From the NCBI GenBank assembly GCA_905233385.1, contig CAJOEH010000012.1, positions 38,114 to 102,113 of the forward strand: a stretch of DNA of 64,000 bases, given 5' to 3'. This document shows positions 38,448 through 46,540 of this stretch, piece by piece. The position numbers were made by a program, and so were the translations under genes. The notes below the pieces were generated by a model, which made no database searches, was not told the origin of the DNA, and saw nothing but the letters and a program-made list of their open reading frames with translations. Each line of letters begins with the position of its first letter. Within the stretch, counting starts at the first letter, position 1. Source of the DNA: an uncultured Oscillospiraceae bacterium (GTDB taxonomy: Bacteria; Bacillota; Clostridia; Oscillospirales; Oscillospiraceae).

Positions 38448-41396
38448 TTACTTGTACAGGTAGCTGTACTTGCTGCGGACGGTGAGGATGAAGAGCTCGA
38501 TGTCCTTGGGCAGGTCGTTCGGCGCGTCGAGATCGACGATCATCTCCGTCGCCAGACGGACGCGGACCTTGCCGTCCTCGCGGAAGAGGAAGCCGAAGTT
38601 CTTGGAATCGTCCATGTCCTTCTCGGTCTGGAAGAGCGTGAACTTGTCGTGGCACGGCTCGGAGGCGTACGGGCAGAAGTGCGTGCAGTTGCCGCACTCG
38701 TTGCACATCTTGTCGATATGCAGGATCTCGTGTCTGCCGTCGGCCAGCTTGACGACGACGTTGGAACGGTTCGGGCAGGAGTCCGCGCAGTTCTCGCAGA
38801 CGGTGTTGCAGTCAAGGCAACGGCTGCCTTCGCCGCAGCGGGCGTCCTTGGCCATTTTCAGGATGCCCTTCTTCTTGATGGCGTCCGCCTTGGTGACGTA
38901 CGCCTGCTCGGGGATCTCGTACTCGTGCTTTGCGCCGATCACGATCTCGGCGAACTTCGCTGCGTCGGCGATGCCTTCCACGACGGTGGCAGGTCCGCGG
39001 TGGCAGTCGCCGGCGGTGTAGACGCCTTCGATATTGGTCTCGAAGTCCGGACCCTTGCGGCCCATCTCGATGCCGTTGGCGGCCATCAGGTCAGCGTCGA
39101 CCTTCTCGCCGACGGCGGAAACGACGAGATCGCAGGGGATCTCGAAGTATTCGCCGGTGGGAACGGGGGAGCGGCGGCCGGAAGCGTCCGGTTCGCCGAG
39201 CTTCATCTTCTCCAGCGTCAGCTTGCCGTCCGCCTGCTTGACGGGAGCGGCCAGCTCGACGAACTTCACGCCGTCTTCGATCGCGAGCTTGAGTTCGTGC
39301 TCGTCAGCGGGCATGTACTTCTTGGTACGGCGGTAGACGATGGTGGAATCCGCGCCCATGCGCTTGGCGACACGGGCGGCGTCCATCGCGGTGTTGCCCG
39401 CGCCGACGACGACCACGGAGCCGGACAGGCAGGGCTTGACTTCCTTCTTCATGTCCTTCATCCAGCCGATGACGCCGACGACGTTGCCCTCGATATCCAG
39501 CCTGCCGGCTTTCCATGCGCCGACTGCCATCAGGATATGGGTGTAGCCCATCGCTTTGAGTTCCTTGACGGAGGGAGCGGGCGCGCCGAGCTTGACCTCA
39601 ACGCCGTACTTCTCCATCAGGGCGATGTCCTTGTCGATCGCCTCGTCCGTGATACGGAAGGCGGGGATGACGTGGCGGGGAACGCCGCCGAGGCTGTTCT
39701 CGCGCTCGAAGATCGTCGTCTCCACGCCGGCTCTGCCGAGGAAGTAGGCCGCGGCGATACCGGTCGGGCCGCCGCCGACAATGGCGACCTTCTTGCCGGG
39801 CACCTTTGCGGGCTTCTCGATGGAGGCCATCAGCGCGTCAAAGCCGTGCTGCGCGGCGATCAGCTTCGTGTCGCGGATCTGCACGGATTCGTCGTAGAAG
39901 TTGCGGGTGCACTTGTTCTGGCAGCGGTGCGCGCAGATCGTGCCGGTGATGAACGGCAGCGCATTCTTCTCGGTGATGAGCTTCAGCGCCGGGCCGTACA
40001 GGCCCTTTCTGCACAGCTCGATGTATTCGGGAATGTCCTGCGCGATCGGGCAGCCGCCCTTGCAGGGCGCGATGAAGCAGTCCATCCAGGGCACGCGCTC
40101 CTCGTTCTTACGCGCGGGGATCGGCTTGATGGGCTTCAGATGATGATAGTTCGTGTGACTGTCGATGGAGAGCGCTTCGATCGCGGCGGAGTCGGTGCCG
40201 GCGAACGCCTTGAACGGCAGATCCTCGACCTTCTCGCACATCTGCTTCAGACGGTTGTAGCCGCCGGGCTTGAGGATGGTCGTCGCGACGGTGATCGGCC
40301 AGATGCCTGCCGCGAAGAGCTTGTCGCAGTTGAAGTATTCCGCGCCGCCCGCGAAGGACAGGCGCATCTTGCCCTTGAACTGCTTGGAAATGCGGTTGCA
40401 CATCTCGATCGTCAGCGGGAAGAGGCTGCGGCCGGACATGTACATCTCATTGCCGGGCAGCTCGCCGCGCGTGGTGTCGACCGGGAAGGTGTTGGAGAGC
40501 TTCAGACCGAATTCCACGCCGGTCTTGTCCGCCAGCGCCTGCAGACGCTCGAACATCGGAACGGCGTCCGCCCACTGCAGGTCTTCGTTGAAGTGGTGCT
40601 CGTCGAAGACGATGTAGTCGTAGCCCATGGAGTCGAGGATGCCGCGGGCGGTCTTGTAGCCGAGGATGGTCGGGTTGCACTTGACGAAGGTGTTGACCTT
40701 CTTCTCGCTGATGAGGTAGGTCGCGATGCGCTCGATCTCATCGGGCGGGCAGCCGTGCAGGGTGGAAAGGGTGATGGAGCGGGAGATGCGCGGGGAAATG
40801 CCGTCGATCAGCGCCGCTTCCTCCGGGAAGAATTCCTTCAGGACTTCCTTGCACTCCGCAAACTGCGGCGTCTTGGAAGCGTCCTTCATGTTCTCGATGT
40901 AGGCGTTGACTTTCTCGCCCTTGATGCCCTCCAGATCGTAGCCGACGGACATGTTGAACACGAAGCCGTCGGGATCGCCGAAGCCGTAGACCTTGGAGAG
41001 GACTTTCAGCGCGCACCAGGCCTTGATGTACTCGTCCTGCGCCTGCGGGACGGTCAGCTCGGTGGACCACTCCTGGTTGTAGCCCTCGTCGTCCGCGAGA
41101 ATGCAGGGACGCGGCACGCAGCGGGCAAGGTCTTCGCCGTCCATCTTCTGCACGGTCTTGACCTCGAAGAAGCGGGCGCCCGCCATGTAGGAGGCGATGA
41201 TGTTCTGCGCCAGCTGGCTGTTCGGGCCGGCGGCGGGGCCGAAGGGAGTCTCGATCTTCTCGCCGAAGATCGGCAGGGTCTTGCCCTTCGCAAGATAGGG
41301 TTTATGGATCCCGAAGATCTCGCCTTCACGGGCGTATTCGGTGACGATCCATTTCATCAGGGATTTGAAGGGAATGGGATACATTCTTTCTGACAT
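38448..41396 (-). CDS. ygfK: YgfK-type flavin/iron-sulfur oxidoreductase (putative selenate reductase subunit)
   Basis: A 982-residue multidomain protein. The N-terminal third resembles dihydroorotate-dehydrogenase-like barrels (PAAGPNSQLAQN, CNPTILGYKTARG). At about 437-470 comes a glutamate-synthase-small-subunit-like cysteine region (CKGGCPIAQDIPEY, CAHRCQNKCTR). Next are an FAD motif VAIVGGGPTGIAAAYFLG (about 533-550) and an NAD(P) motif VVVGAGNTAMDAARVA. The C-terminus has 4Fe-4S ligands (CLDCNTVCENCADSCP at about 858 and CNECGNCTHFCP at about 898). YgfK clusters with ssnA in E. coli and in gut Firmicutes purine/uric-acid catabolic loci, and ssnA is two genes upstream here. The start is ATG 41396 (CGGAGG upstream). 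The selenate name is historical; the true acceptor is unsettled. Confidence 0.92.
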   Translation of the reverse strand: MSERMYPIPFKSLMKWIVTEYAREGEIFGIHKPYLAKGKTLPIFGEKIETPFGPAAGPNSQLAQNIIASYMAGARFFEVKTVQKMDGEDLARCVPRPCILADDEGYNQEWSTELTVPQAQDEYIKAWCALKVLSKVYGFGDPDGFVFNMSVGYDLEGIKGEKVNAYIENMKDASKTPQFAECKEVLKEFFPEEAALIDGISPRISRSITLSTLHGCPPDEIERIATYLISEKKVNTFVKCNPTILGYKTARGILDSMGYDYIVFDEHHFNEDLQWADAVPMFERLQALADKTGVEFGLKLSNTFPVDTTRGELPGNEMYMSGRSLFPLTIEMCNRISKQFKGKMRLSFAGGAEYFNCDKLFAAGIWPITVATTILKPGGYNRLKQMCEKVEDLPFKAFAGTDSAAIEALSIDSHTNYHHLKPIKPIPARKNEERVPWMDCFIAPCKGGCPIAQDIPEYIELCRKGLYGPALKLITEKNALPFITGTICAHRCQNKCTRNFYDESVQIRDTKLIAAQHGFDALMASIEKPAKVPGKKVAIVGGGPTGIAAAYFLGRAGVETTIFERENSLGGVPRHVIPAFRITDEAIDKDIALMEKYGVEVKLGAPAPSVKELKAMGYTHILMAVGAWKAGRLDIEGNVVGVIGWMKDMKKEVKPCLSGSVVVVGAGNTAMDAARVAKRMGADSTIVYRRTKKYMPADEHELKLAIEDGVKFVELAAPVKQADGKLTLEKMKLGEPDASGRRSPVPTGEYFEIPCDLVVSAVGEKVDADLMAANGIEMGRKGPDFETNIEGVYTAGDCHRGPATVVEGIADAAKFAEIVIGAKHEYEIPEQAYVTKADAIKKKGILKMAKDARCGEGSRCLDCNTVCENCADSCPNRSNVVVKLADGRHEILHIDKMCNECGNCTHFCPYASEPCHDKFTLFQTEKDMDDSKNFGFLFREDGKVRVRLATEMIVDLDAPNDLPKDIELFILTVRSKYSYLYK

Positions 41397-41412
41397 GATA
41401 CAAATTCCTCCG

Positions 41413-41898
41413 TTAAGTTTTTTTCGGTCGCCAGATATTGACGGCAACCAGCACTGCGATCGAAATCACGAGGCTGATCGCGCAAAGCCGCAGGGTGTAG
41501 CCGACGTATTGCTTGGTCGGCGCCATGAAGGCCGAATTCTTCGTGCCGACCGCGGTGATCAGGTGGCTTGCGGTGATGAACAGATTGCTCGCGATCAGCA
41601 GACTGAAAGGCGCGATGATCAGCGCCCTGCCTGCATAGACCGGCTTGCAGAGGAGCACCCAGCCGATCAGCGGCAGCAAAACGTGCAGACAGACCAATGC
41701 GCGTGCGATCACGTAGACCGCAATTGAGTCGGCGCTCCACTGCTCCAGAAAGACGGCAAGGACGGTGAAGGGGGAGAGGAACGCGACGGTGAGGCTGTCC
41801 GGCAGAAGATAAGTCAGGACTGTGATGACGAGGCAGTAGACCAGCAGAGCCAGCAGGATCCATTTTGCCGCCGCCCGTTGCTTTTCAAGTTTGGTCAT
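41413..41898 (-). CDS. Hypothetical four-helix membrane protein between ygfK and ssnA
   Basis: A 161-residue protein I do not recognise. Four hydrophobic segments lie at about residues 12-34, 56-78, 84-112 and 131-155, with a short conserved-looking loop (CKPVYAGRALIIAPFSLLIASN). No binding motif is seen. It starts 15 bases after the ssnA stop and ends 16 bases before ygfK, so it is surely co-transcribed with them. A transporter or anchor for the pathway is possible but unproven. Confidence 0.75.
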   Translation of the reverse strand: MTKLEKQRAAAKWILLALLVYCLVITVLTYLLPDSLTVAFLSPFTVLAVFLEQWSADSIAVYVIARALVCLHVLLPLIGWVLLCKPVYAGRALIIAPFSLLIASNLFITASHLITAVGTKNSAFMAPTKQYVGYTLRLCAISLVISIAVLVAVNIWRPKKT

Positions 41899-41913
41899 AG
41901 GCTGATTCCCCGA

Positions 41914-43272
41914 TCAGATCTCGCCGTAGGCGTCGTACCTGCAGTCGTTCAGATCGCCCCAGAGCTTCTTGGCTTCTTCGAGGATGTGCGCGTTCTCCGC
42001 TTCCTCGTCGATCCCGATCAGCTCGCGGTCCTTCATCAGGAGCTTGCCGTTGGCGATCGTGGTCTGGCACTGTCTGCCGGTCATGCCGAAGAGCATGTGA
42101 CCGTCGATATTCGCGCTCGAGAACGGCGTGAACGGCTTGTAGTCCATGACGATCACGTCCGCGGCCGCGCCGGGCTCCAAAACGCCCAACTTGTCCGGGA
42201 AGTACTTCGCGCCGATCTTCGCGTTGTTCTTAAAGAGCATGTCCGTGACCTCGCACCAGCCGACGTTCGGCAGCTCCGCGTTCTGACGCTGCGCGCAGAG
42301 CGCGACCTTAATGGACTCGAGCATGTCGTTCGTGTAGGCGTCGGTGCCGAGGCCGAGCAGGATGCCGTTCTTGTAGAGCGGGAGGACGGGGCAGGTGCCG
42401 ACGGCGTTGCCCATGTTGGATTCGGGGTTGTTGACGACCATGGTGTTGGTCTCGCGGATCAGGTCGATCTCCTTGTCCGTCACGTGGATGCAGTGGCCGA
42501 GGATGGTCTTCTCGCCGAGAATGCCGTGCTTGTACAGGCGCTCGACCGGACGGCAGTGGTAGTTCTGGATGGAGTCGTAGACGTCGTTCCAGCCCTCGGA
42601 GACGTGGATGTGATAGCCGGTGCGGCCGGCGTTGGCCTCGACCATGCGCTCAAAGGTCTTGTCGGAGATCGTGAACAGCGCGTGACCGCCGAACATCGCG
42701 GCGAGCATCGGGTCCTTGCGCGCGGCGCATTCCGAGATGAAATCGGCGTTTTCCTTGATGCCCTGCAGGCACTTTTCCTCGCCGTCGCGGTCGGAAACCT
42801 CATAGCACAGGCAGGAACGGATACCGAACTTCTTCGCGGATTCCGCGATCTCGTGCAGGCTGCCGGGGATCTCGCCGTAGGAGGCGTGGTGGTCGAAGAT
42901 GGTCGTAACGCCCTGCTTGATGCAGTCGATGTACAGCGCGTCCGCCGAGGCTCTCGTGCCGCTCAGGTACAGCTTGCGGTCGATCGCCCACCACTGCTTG
43001 TCCAAAACGTCGTAGAAGTTGTCGGCGTTGTTGCTCTTAATGGAGAGGCCGCGCGCCAGAGCGGAATAGATGTGGGTATGGGCGTTGATCAGCGCGGGCA
43101 TGATTACGCCGCCCTTCGCGTCGATGAACTCCGCGTCGGGATATTTCGCCTTCAGGTCGGCGGTCTTGCCGACTTCCTTGATTTTCGTGCCGTCGATCAC
43201 GACGCCGCCGTCGGGCAGGAAGGGGAGCGTTTCGCTTCTCGTGATGAGTTTGCCGTTTGCCAGAATGTACAT
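41914..43272 (-). CDS. ssnA: Amidohydrolase SsnA
   Basis: A 452-residue member of the metal-dependent amidohydrolase superfamily, close to chlorohydrolase/guanine deaminase-like enzymes. Metal ligands visible are NAHTH (His65, His67), the later HIHVSEG and GHCIH histidines, and Asp in GLGTDAYT. SsnA is a constant member of anaerobic purine-degradation clusters with ygfK; its substrate is not settled. The start is ATG 43272, 7 bases after AGGAGG. The reading frame stays open to 43404, but that upstream stretch is the structured leader, not protein. Confidence 0.92.
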   Translation of the reverse strand: MYILANGKLITRSETLPFLPDGGVVIDGTKIKEVGKTADLKAKYPDAEFIDAKGGVIMPALINAHTHIYSALARGLSIKSNNADNFYDVLDKQWWAIDRKLYLSGTRASADALYIDCIKQGVTTIFDHHASYGEIPGSLHEIAESAKKFGIRSCLCYEVSDRDGEEKCLQGIKENADFISECAARKDPMLAAMFGGHALFTISDKTFERMVEANAGRTGYHIHVSEGWNDVYDSIQNYHCRPVERLYKHGILGEKTILGHCIHVTDKEIDLIRETNTMVVNNPESNMGNAVGTCPVLPLYKNGILLGLGTDAYTNDMLESIKVALCAQRQNAELPNVGWCEVTDMLFKNNAKIGAKYFPDKLGVLEPGAAADVIVMDYKPFTPFSSANIDGHMLFGMTGRQCQTTIANGKLLMKDRELIGIDEEAENAHILEEAKKLWGDLNDCRYDAYGEI

Positions 43273-43309
43273 AGAATGACCTCCTGTAAATAGTTTCAAA
43301 GCAATAAAA

Positions 43310-43403
43310 AATGGGGACACAGAAATACCTTCCGCATCTCCACTCAAGTAACCCTGAGTGATAGTCGTCAGCCCGTGCGCGAAGCACTTCGTTACAGCTA
43401 TCA
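43310..43403 (-). ncRNA. Structured leader upstream of ssnA, candidate cis-regulatory RNA
   Basis: On the transcript of the 43422 promoter: TGATAG (43398-43403) pairs with CTATCA (43359-43364), enclosing a GTGC/GCAC hairpin (43375-43387). A second hairpin CACTCA/TGAGTG (43341-43360) follows. GTAAC (43391-43395) in the first element is the exact complement of GTTAC (43348-43352) in the second hairpin loop, allowing a pseudoknot. The two helices share two bases at 43359-43360, so they may be alternatives. It matches no riboswitch consensus that I can recall. The function is inferred from position only. Confidence 0.45.
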
Positions 43404-43421
43404 ATCTTCAATTACACTTTA

Positions 43422-43450
43422 ATTATATTGTTATTTTCTATAAAATGCAA
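43422..43450 (-). promoter_or_regulatory. Promoter of ssnA-(membrane protein)-ygfK
   Basis: Minus-strand TTGCAT, 17-base spacer, perfect TATAAT. It predicts a transcript start near 43415, that is, an untranslated leader of about 140 bases before ssnA. Confidence 0.75.
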
Positions 43451-43532
43451 CGGTTTTTCCCTTGCCGAAATTGACAAATCTTACAGAGTGTTTTTGAGCA
43501 ATATGTACGGAAATCCGCGCGGTATTTGCTCT

Positions 43533-43560
43533 TTGACTTTTGGACGAAATATGGTATGAT
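43533..43560 (+). promoter_or_regulatory. Promoter of the DUF362 ferredoxin gene
   Basis: TTGACT, 16-base spacer, TATGAT, ending 22 bases before the ATG at 43583. It is divergent from the ssnA promoter. Confidence 0.7.
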
Positions 43561-43582
43561 GTTACGGAGAGGAGGCGAGGGT

Positions 43583-44731
43583 ATGCCGGAGGTTTCGATC
43601 GTCCGCTGTGAGGATTACCTAAGAGAACACTGCCTGAAAGCGCTGGAGGAAGCGCTCGCGCCGTTCGGCGGTTTAGACTGGGTCCAGCCGGGGATGAAGA
43701 TCGCGATCAAGGCGAATCTCGTCTCCGCGATGAAGCCGGAGACGGCGGCGACGACCCATCCCGCGCTCCTTGCCGCGCTGACGCGGCAGCTCGTCGAGCG
43801 CGGCGCGCTCGTCACCGTCGGCGACAGCCCGGGAAACCTCTTCAACGCGGCGGTCCTGAACCGCGTCTATACCGTCACGGGACTGCGCGCAGTGGAGGAA
43901 GCGGGCGGCAAACTCAATCACAATTTCGAGCAGAAAAGCGCGGTCTACCCGGAGGCGCACGTCGCCAAGACCTTCAACTATACCGCCTGGCTGGACGATG
44001 CGGACGCGATCATCAGCTTCTGCAAGCTCAAGAGCCACGGCATGATGTGCCTGTCCGCGGCGACGAAAAATCTCTTCGGCGCGGTGCCGGGGGTCACGAA
44101 GCCGGAGTACCATTTCCGCTTCCCCGATCCGCTGGATTTCGCGGGCATGATCATCGACCTCAACGACTATTTCAAACCCCATTATTACATCGTCGACGCG
44201 GTGATCGCCATGGAGGGCAACGGCCCGACAGCCGGCACGCCGCGGCAGATGGGCGCCCTGCTCGCGGGGACGAACTGCCACAAGCTCGACATGATCTGCG
44301 CGAAGCTGATCGGTCTCGACCCGATGGTCGTGCCGACGCTCCGCGCCGCGGCGAATTACGGCCTCGTGCCGGAAAGCGCGGAGGAGATCGAAACGTACGG
44401 GAATCCGGATGCTTTTGTGATCCCCGACTTCGAGCGGATCGAGCGCGGCAGGGGACTGCAATTCGAAACGGTCCTGCCCGGCAAAGCGGGCGTGCTGCTC
44501 GGCAAGATCGCGAAGAAGGCGCTGCGATCCTCGCCGAAGCTCAAGAAGTCGGAATGCGTCGGCTGCGGCCTCTGCGCCAATATGTGCCCGGCGAAGGCGA
44601 TCGCCATTCGCGAGAAGAAGGCGAATATCGACTATCAGAAGTGCATCCGCTGCTTCTGCTGCCAGGAATTCTGCCCGAAGGGCGCGATGAAGGTCCACCG
44701 CCCGCTGCCGGCAAGAATCATCAATCGCTGA
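43583..44731 (+). CDS. DUF362 protein with C-terminal 2[4Fe-4S] ferredoxin
   Basis: A 382-residue protein. Residues about 1-300 are the DUF362 domain (KANLVSAMKPETAATTHP, GDSPGN, KLKSHGMMCLSAATKNLFG, and MEGNGPTAGTPR). A ferredoxin module follows at about 324-365 with CVGCGLCANMCPAKAI and CIRCFCCQEFCPKGAM, the eight cysteines expected for two clusters. The DUF362 domain has no settled role; with a ferredoxin it is presumed redox-active. It has its own promoter divergent from ssnA, so a link to that pathway is possible. The start at 43583 follows GGAGAGGAGG. Confidence 0.88.
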   Translation: MPEVSIVRCEDYLREHCLKALEEALAPFGGLDWVQPGMKIAIKANLVSAMKPETAATTHPALLAALTRQLVERGALVTVGDSPGNLFNAAVLNRVYTVTGLRAVEEAGGKLNHNFEQKSAVYPEAHVAKTFNYTAWLDDADAIISFCKLKSHGMMCLSAATKNLFGAVPGVTKPEYHFRFPDPLDFAGMIIDLNDYFKPHYYIVDAVIAMEGNGPTAGTPRQMGALLAGTNCHKLDMICAKLIGLDPMVVPTLRAAANYGLVPESAEEIETYGNPDAFVIPDFERIERGRGLQFETVLPGKAGVLLGKIAKKALRSSPKLKKSECVGCGLCANMCPAKAIAIREKKANIDYQKCIRCFCCQEFCPKGAMKVHRPLPARIINR

Positions 44732-44771
44732 TTCAGCCGGCTTTGCTTCATACAGAAGCGTTTCCTTTTCG

Positions 44772-44902
44772 TGTCATTCCGAGGTCGCGCAGCGACCGTG
44801 GGAAGCTGTCCGCAGCAGATTTGTAATCTGCATCGAATGAAGGGGAAACGTCCGATCCCGAAAGGGACAGATTGCCACGCAGCTTCGCTGCTCGCAATGA
44901 CA
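44772..44902. repeat. MITE-like element with TGTCATT ends (second copy)
   Basis: About 131 bases starting TGTCATTCCGAGG and ending CGCAATGACA. The interior has a GTCGCGCAGCGAC palindrome and a GCAGCTTCGCTGC palindrome next to the right end. Same design as 36885-37060. Nothing else is seen between the DUF362 gene and the glnA terminator. Confidence 0.65.
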
Positions 44903-44926
44903 AACAAAAAGGTTGGATTCATACAG

Positions 44927-44961
44927 AAACCGGCTGTTGCCATCAGGCAACAGCCGGTTTT
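44927..44961 (-). terminator. Terminator of glnA
   Basis: Near-perfect stem AACCGGCTGTTGCC/GGCAACAGCCGGTT with a 4-base loop and T tracts on both sides, 10 bases after the glnA stop. Confidence 0.9.
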
Positions 44962-44970
44962 GCGCAGTTA

Positions 44971-46401
44971 TTAAAGATCGTAGTACAGAGCGAATTCCGC
45001 CGGGTGGGGGATGCGGGAGATCTTTTCCGCTTCCTTGCGGTGCTTCTCGATCATGATCTCGATCAGACGCTCCGGGAAGACGCCGCCCTTGGTCAGGTAG
45101 TCGTGATCCTTCTCGAGCGCGTCCAGCGCCTCGTCGAGGGTCTTGGGCAGACCGCCGAGCTTCGCCTTTTCTTCCTCGGGGAGGTCGAAGAGGTTGCAGT
45201 CGTACGGGCCCCAGCCCTTCGCGTGCGGGTCGATCTTCTTCTCGATGCCGTCCAGGCCCGCCATCAGGATCGCGGCGTAGGCGTAGTACGGATTGCAGGT
45301 CGCGTCCGGGTTGCGCAGCTCAAAGCGCTTGTTCTTCGGCGCCTTGGCGTAAGCGGGAATGCGGATGACCGCGCTGCGGTTCGCCATCGCGTAGCCGATG
45401 GTGACCGGGGCCTCGTAGCCGGGGATCAGACGCTTATAGGAGTTGGTGGACGGATTGGTGATCGCGCAGATGGAAGCCGCGTGGGTCAGCAGACCGCCGA
45501 TAAAATGCATCGCCGTCTCGCTGAGCTGGGCGTAGCCCTTCTCATCGTAGAACAGCGGCTCGCCGTTCTTGAACAGCTGCATATGCACGTGCATGCCGCT
45601 GCCGGCCTCGCCCGCGACGGGCTTCGGCATGAAGGTCGCCGTTCTGCCTTCCTCGGCGGCGGCGTTCTTGATGACGTACTTCGCGGTCATCGTGCCGTCC
45701 GCCAGTGAGACCATATCGCCGAGTTCGACTTCGACCTCGAGCTGGCCGCAGCCGCCGACTTCGTGGTGATGATACTTGACCTTGACGCCCCAGTCTTCGA
45801 GCATCAGGCAGATCTTGCTGCGCAGGTCGTTGTTGATGTCCTGCGGCAGGCAGGCGTGATAGCCGGCCTTATGCTGGATGATATAGCCGTTGTTGTTGTC
45901 GTCTTCCGCGCCGTTCCACTCGGCCTGCCGGGCGTCGATATTATAGCCGGTGTTCTCGGGCTTGGTGTCGTAATGCACAGCGTCGAAGACATAGAATTCA
46001 TACTCCGGGCCGACGATCATCTGATCGGCGATGCCCTTCTCCTGCATGTAGGCGATCGCGCGCTTCGCGACGTTGCGCGGGTACTGATCGAAGGGGCGGT
46101 TCGCCGGGCGGTCGATGACCATGACGTCGCCGATCATGGAGAGGGTGGGGATCCGCGCGAAGTTATCCACAACGGCGGAATCCAGATCGGGCACGAAGAC
46201 CATGTCGCTGCTCTCCACGGGCGCGTAGCCGTAGTTGGAGCCGTCGAAGCCGATACCGTAGGTCATGGTGTCCTCGTTGAGGCGTTCCACGGGAATGCTC
46301 AGATGACGCCATCTGCCGTCGATGTCCGTCATTTTGAAATCGACGATGCGGATCTGCTTTTCTTCGCAGAGCTTGAGAATGTCCTTTAAGGTTTTTGCCA
46401 T
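44971..46401 (-). CDS. glnA: Glutamine synthetase type I
   Basis: GlnA condenses ammonia with glutamate. The 476-residue product has the DGS segment (GIGFDGSNYGYAP), metal and substrate motifs EYEFYVF (133-139), HEVGGCGQLEVE (213-224), GSGMHVHMQL (267-276) and NPSTNSYKRLIPGYEAP (316-332). Length and C-terminus (ending FALYYDL) resemble the adenylylated beta subtype. However, the adenylylation-loop tyrosine is replaced: NLFDLPEEE has Phe405 where E. coli has Tyr397, so covalent regulation of that kind is not possible. GGAGGAG precedes the ATG. Strong TTGACA promoter at 46435-46463. Confidence 0.96.
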   Translation of the reverse strand: MAKTLKDILKLCEEKQIRIVDFKMTDIDGRWRHLSIPVERLNEDTMTYGIGFDGSNYGYAPVESSDMVFVPDLDSAVVDNFARIPTLSMIGDVMVIDRPANRPFDQYPRNVAKRAIAYMQEKGIADQMIVGPEYEFYVFDAVHYDTKPENTGYNIDARQAEWNGAEDDNNNGYIIQHKAGYHACLPQDINNDLRSKICLMLEDWGVKVKYHHHEVGGCGQLEVEVELGDMVSLADGTMTAKYVIKNAAAEEGRTATFMPKPVAGEAGSGMHVHMQLFKNGEPLFYDEKGYAQLSETAMHFIGGLLTHAASICAITNPSTNSYKRLIPGYEAPVTIGYAMANRSAVIRIPAYAKAPKNKRFELRNPDATCNPYYAYAAILMAGLDGIEKKIDPHAKGWGPYDCNLFDLPEEEKAKLGGLPKTLDEALDALEKDHDYLTKGGVFPERLIEIMIEKHRKEAEKISRIPHPAEFALYYDL

Positions 46402-46434
46402 GAATTGCTCCTCCTTAGAAATTGGCTAATTTAT

Positions 46435-46463
46435 ATCATATTCCAATCAATACCTGATGTCAA
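46435..46463 (-). promoter_or_regulatory. Promoter of glnA
   Basis: Minus-strand TTGACA, 17 bases, TATGAT, ending 33 bases before the glnA ATG. It is divergent from the NUDIX promoter 19 bases away. Confidence 0.8.
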
Positions 46464-46481
46464 GAATTATTGACAGAAACC

Positions 46482-46510
46482 TTGAGATTCCGGCGGTTTT
46501 GGACTATAAT
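46482..46510 (+). promoter_or_regulatory. Promoter of the 46541 NUDIX gene
   Basis: TTGAGA, 17 bases, TATAAT. It implies a transcript start near 46517 and rules out the long upstream extension of the reading frame. Confidence 0.7.
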
Positions 46511-46540
46511 CAAAATATCCGCAGGACGGGAGGGATGATT

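Noticed and set aside
38436..41393. A 985-codon open frame antisense to ygfK
   Set aside because: A long mirror-frame opening is expected opposite GC-rich coding DNA. Its predicted protein is made of Arg/Val/Asp-rich low-complexity sequence, it lacks a ribosome binding site, and ygfK matches a known family over its whole length.
43273..43404. N-terminal extension of ssnA by 44 codons
   Set aside because: AGGAGG is placed for the ATG at 43272, homologues start there, and the extension covers the structured leader.
46457..46540. N-terminal extension of the 46541 NUDIX protein
   Set aside because: The extension covers the TTGAGA-TATAAT promoter, so it is not transcribed from that start.
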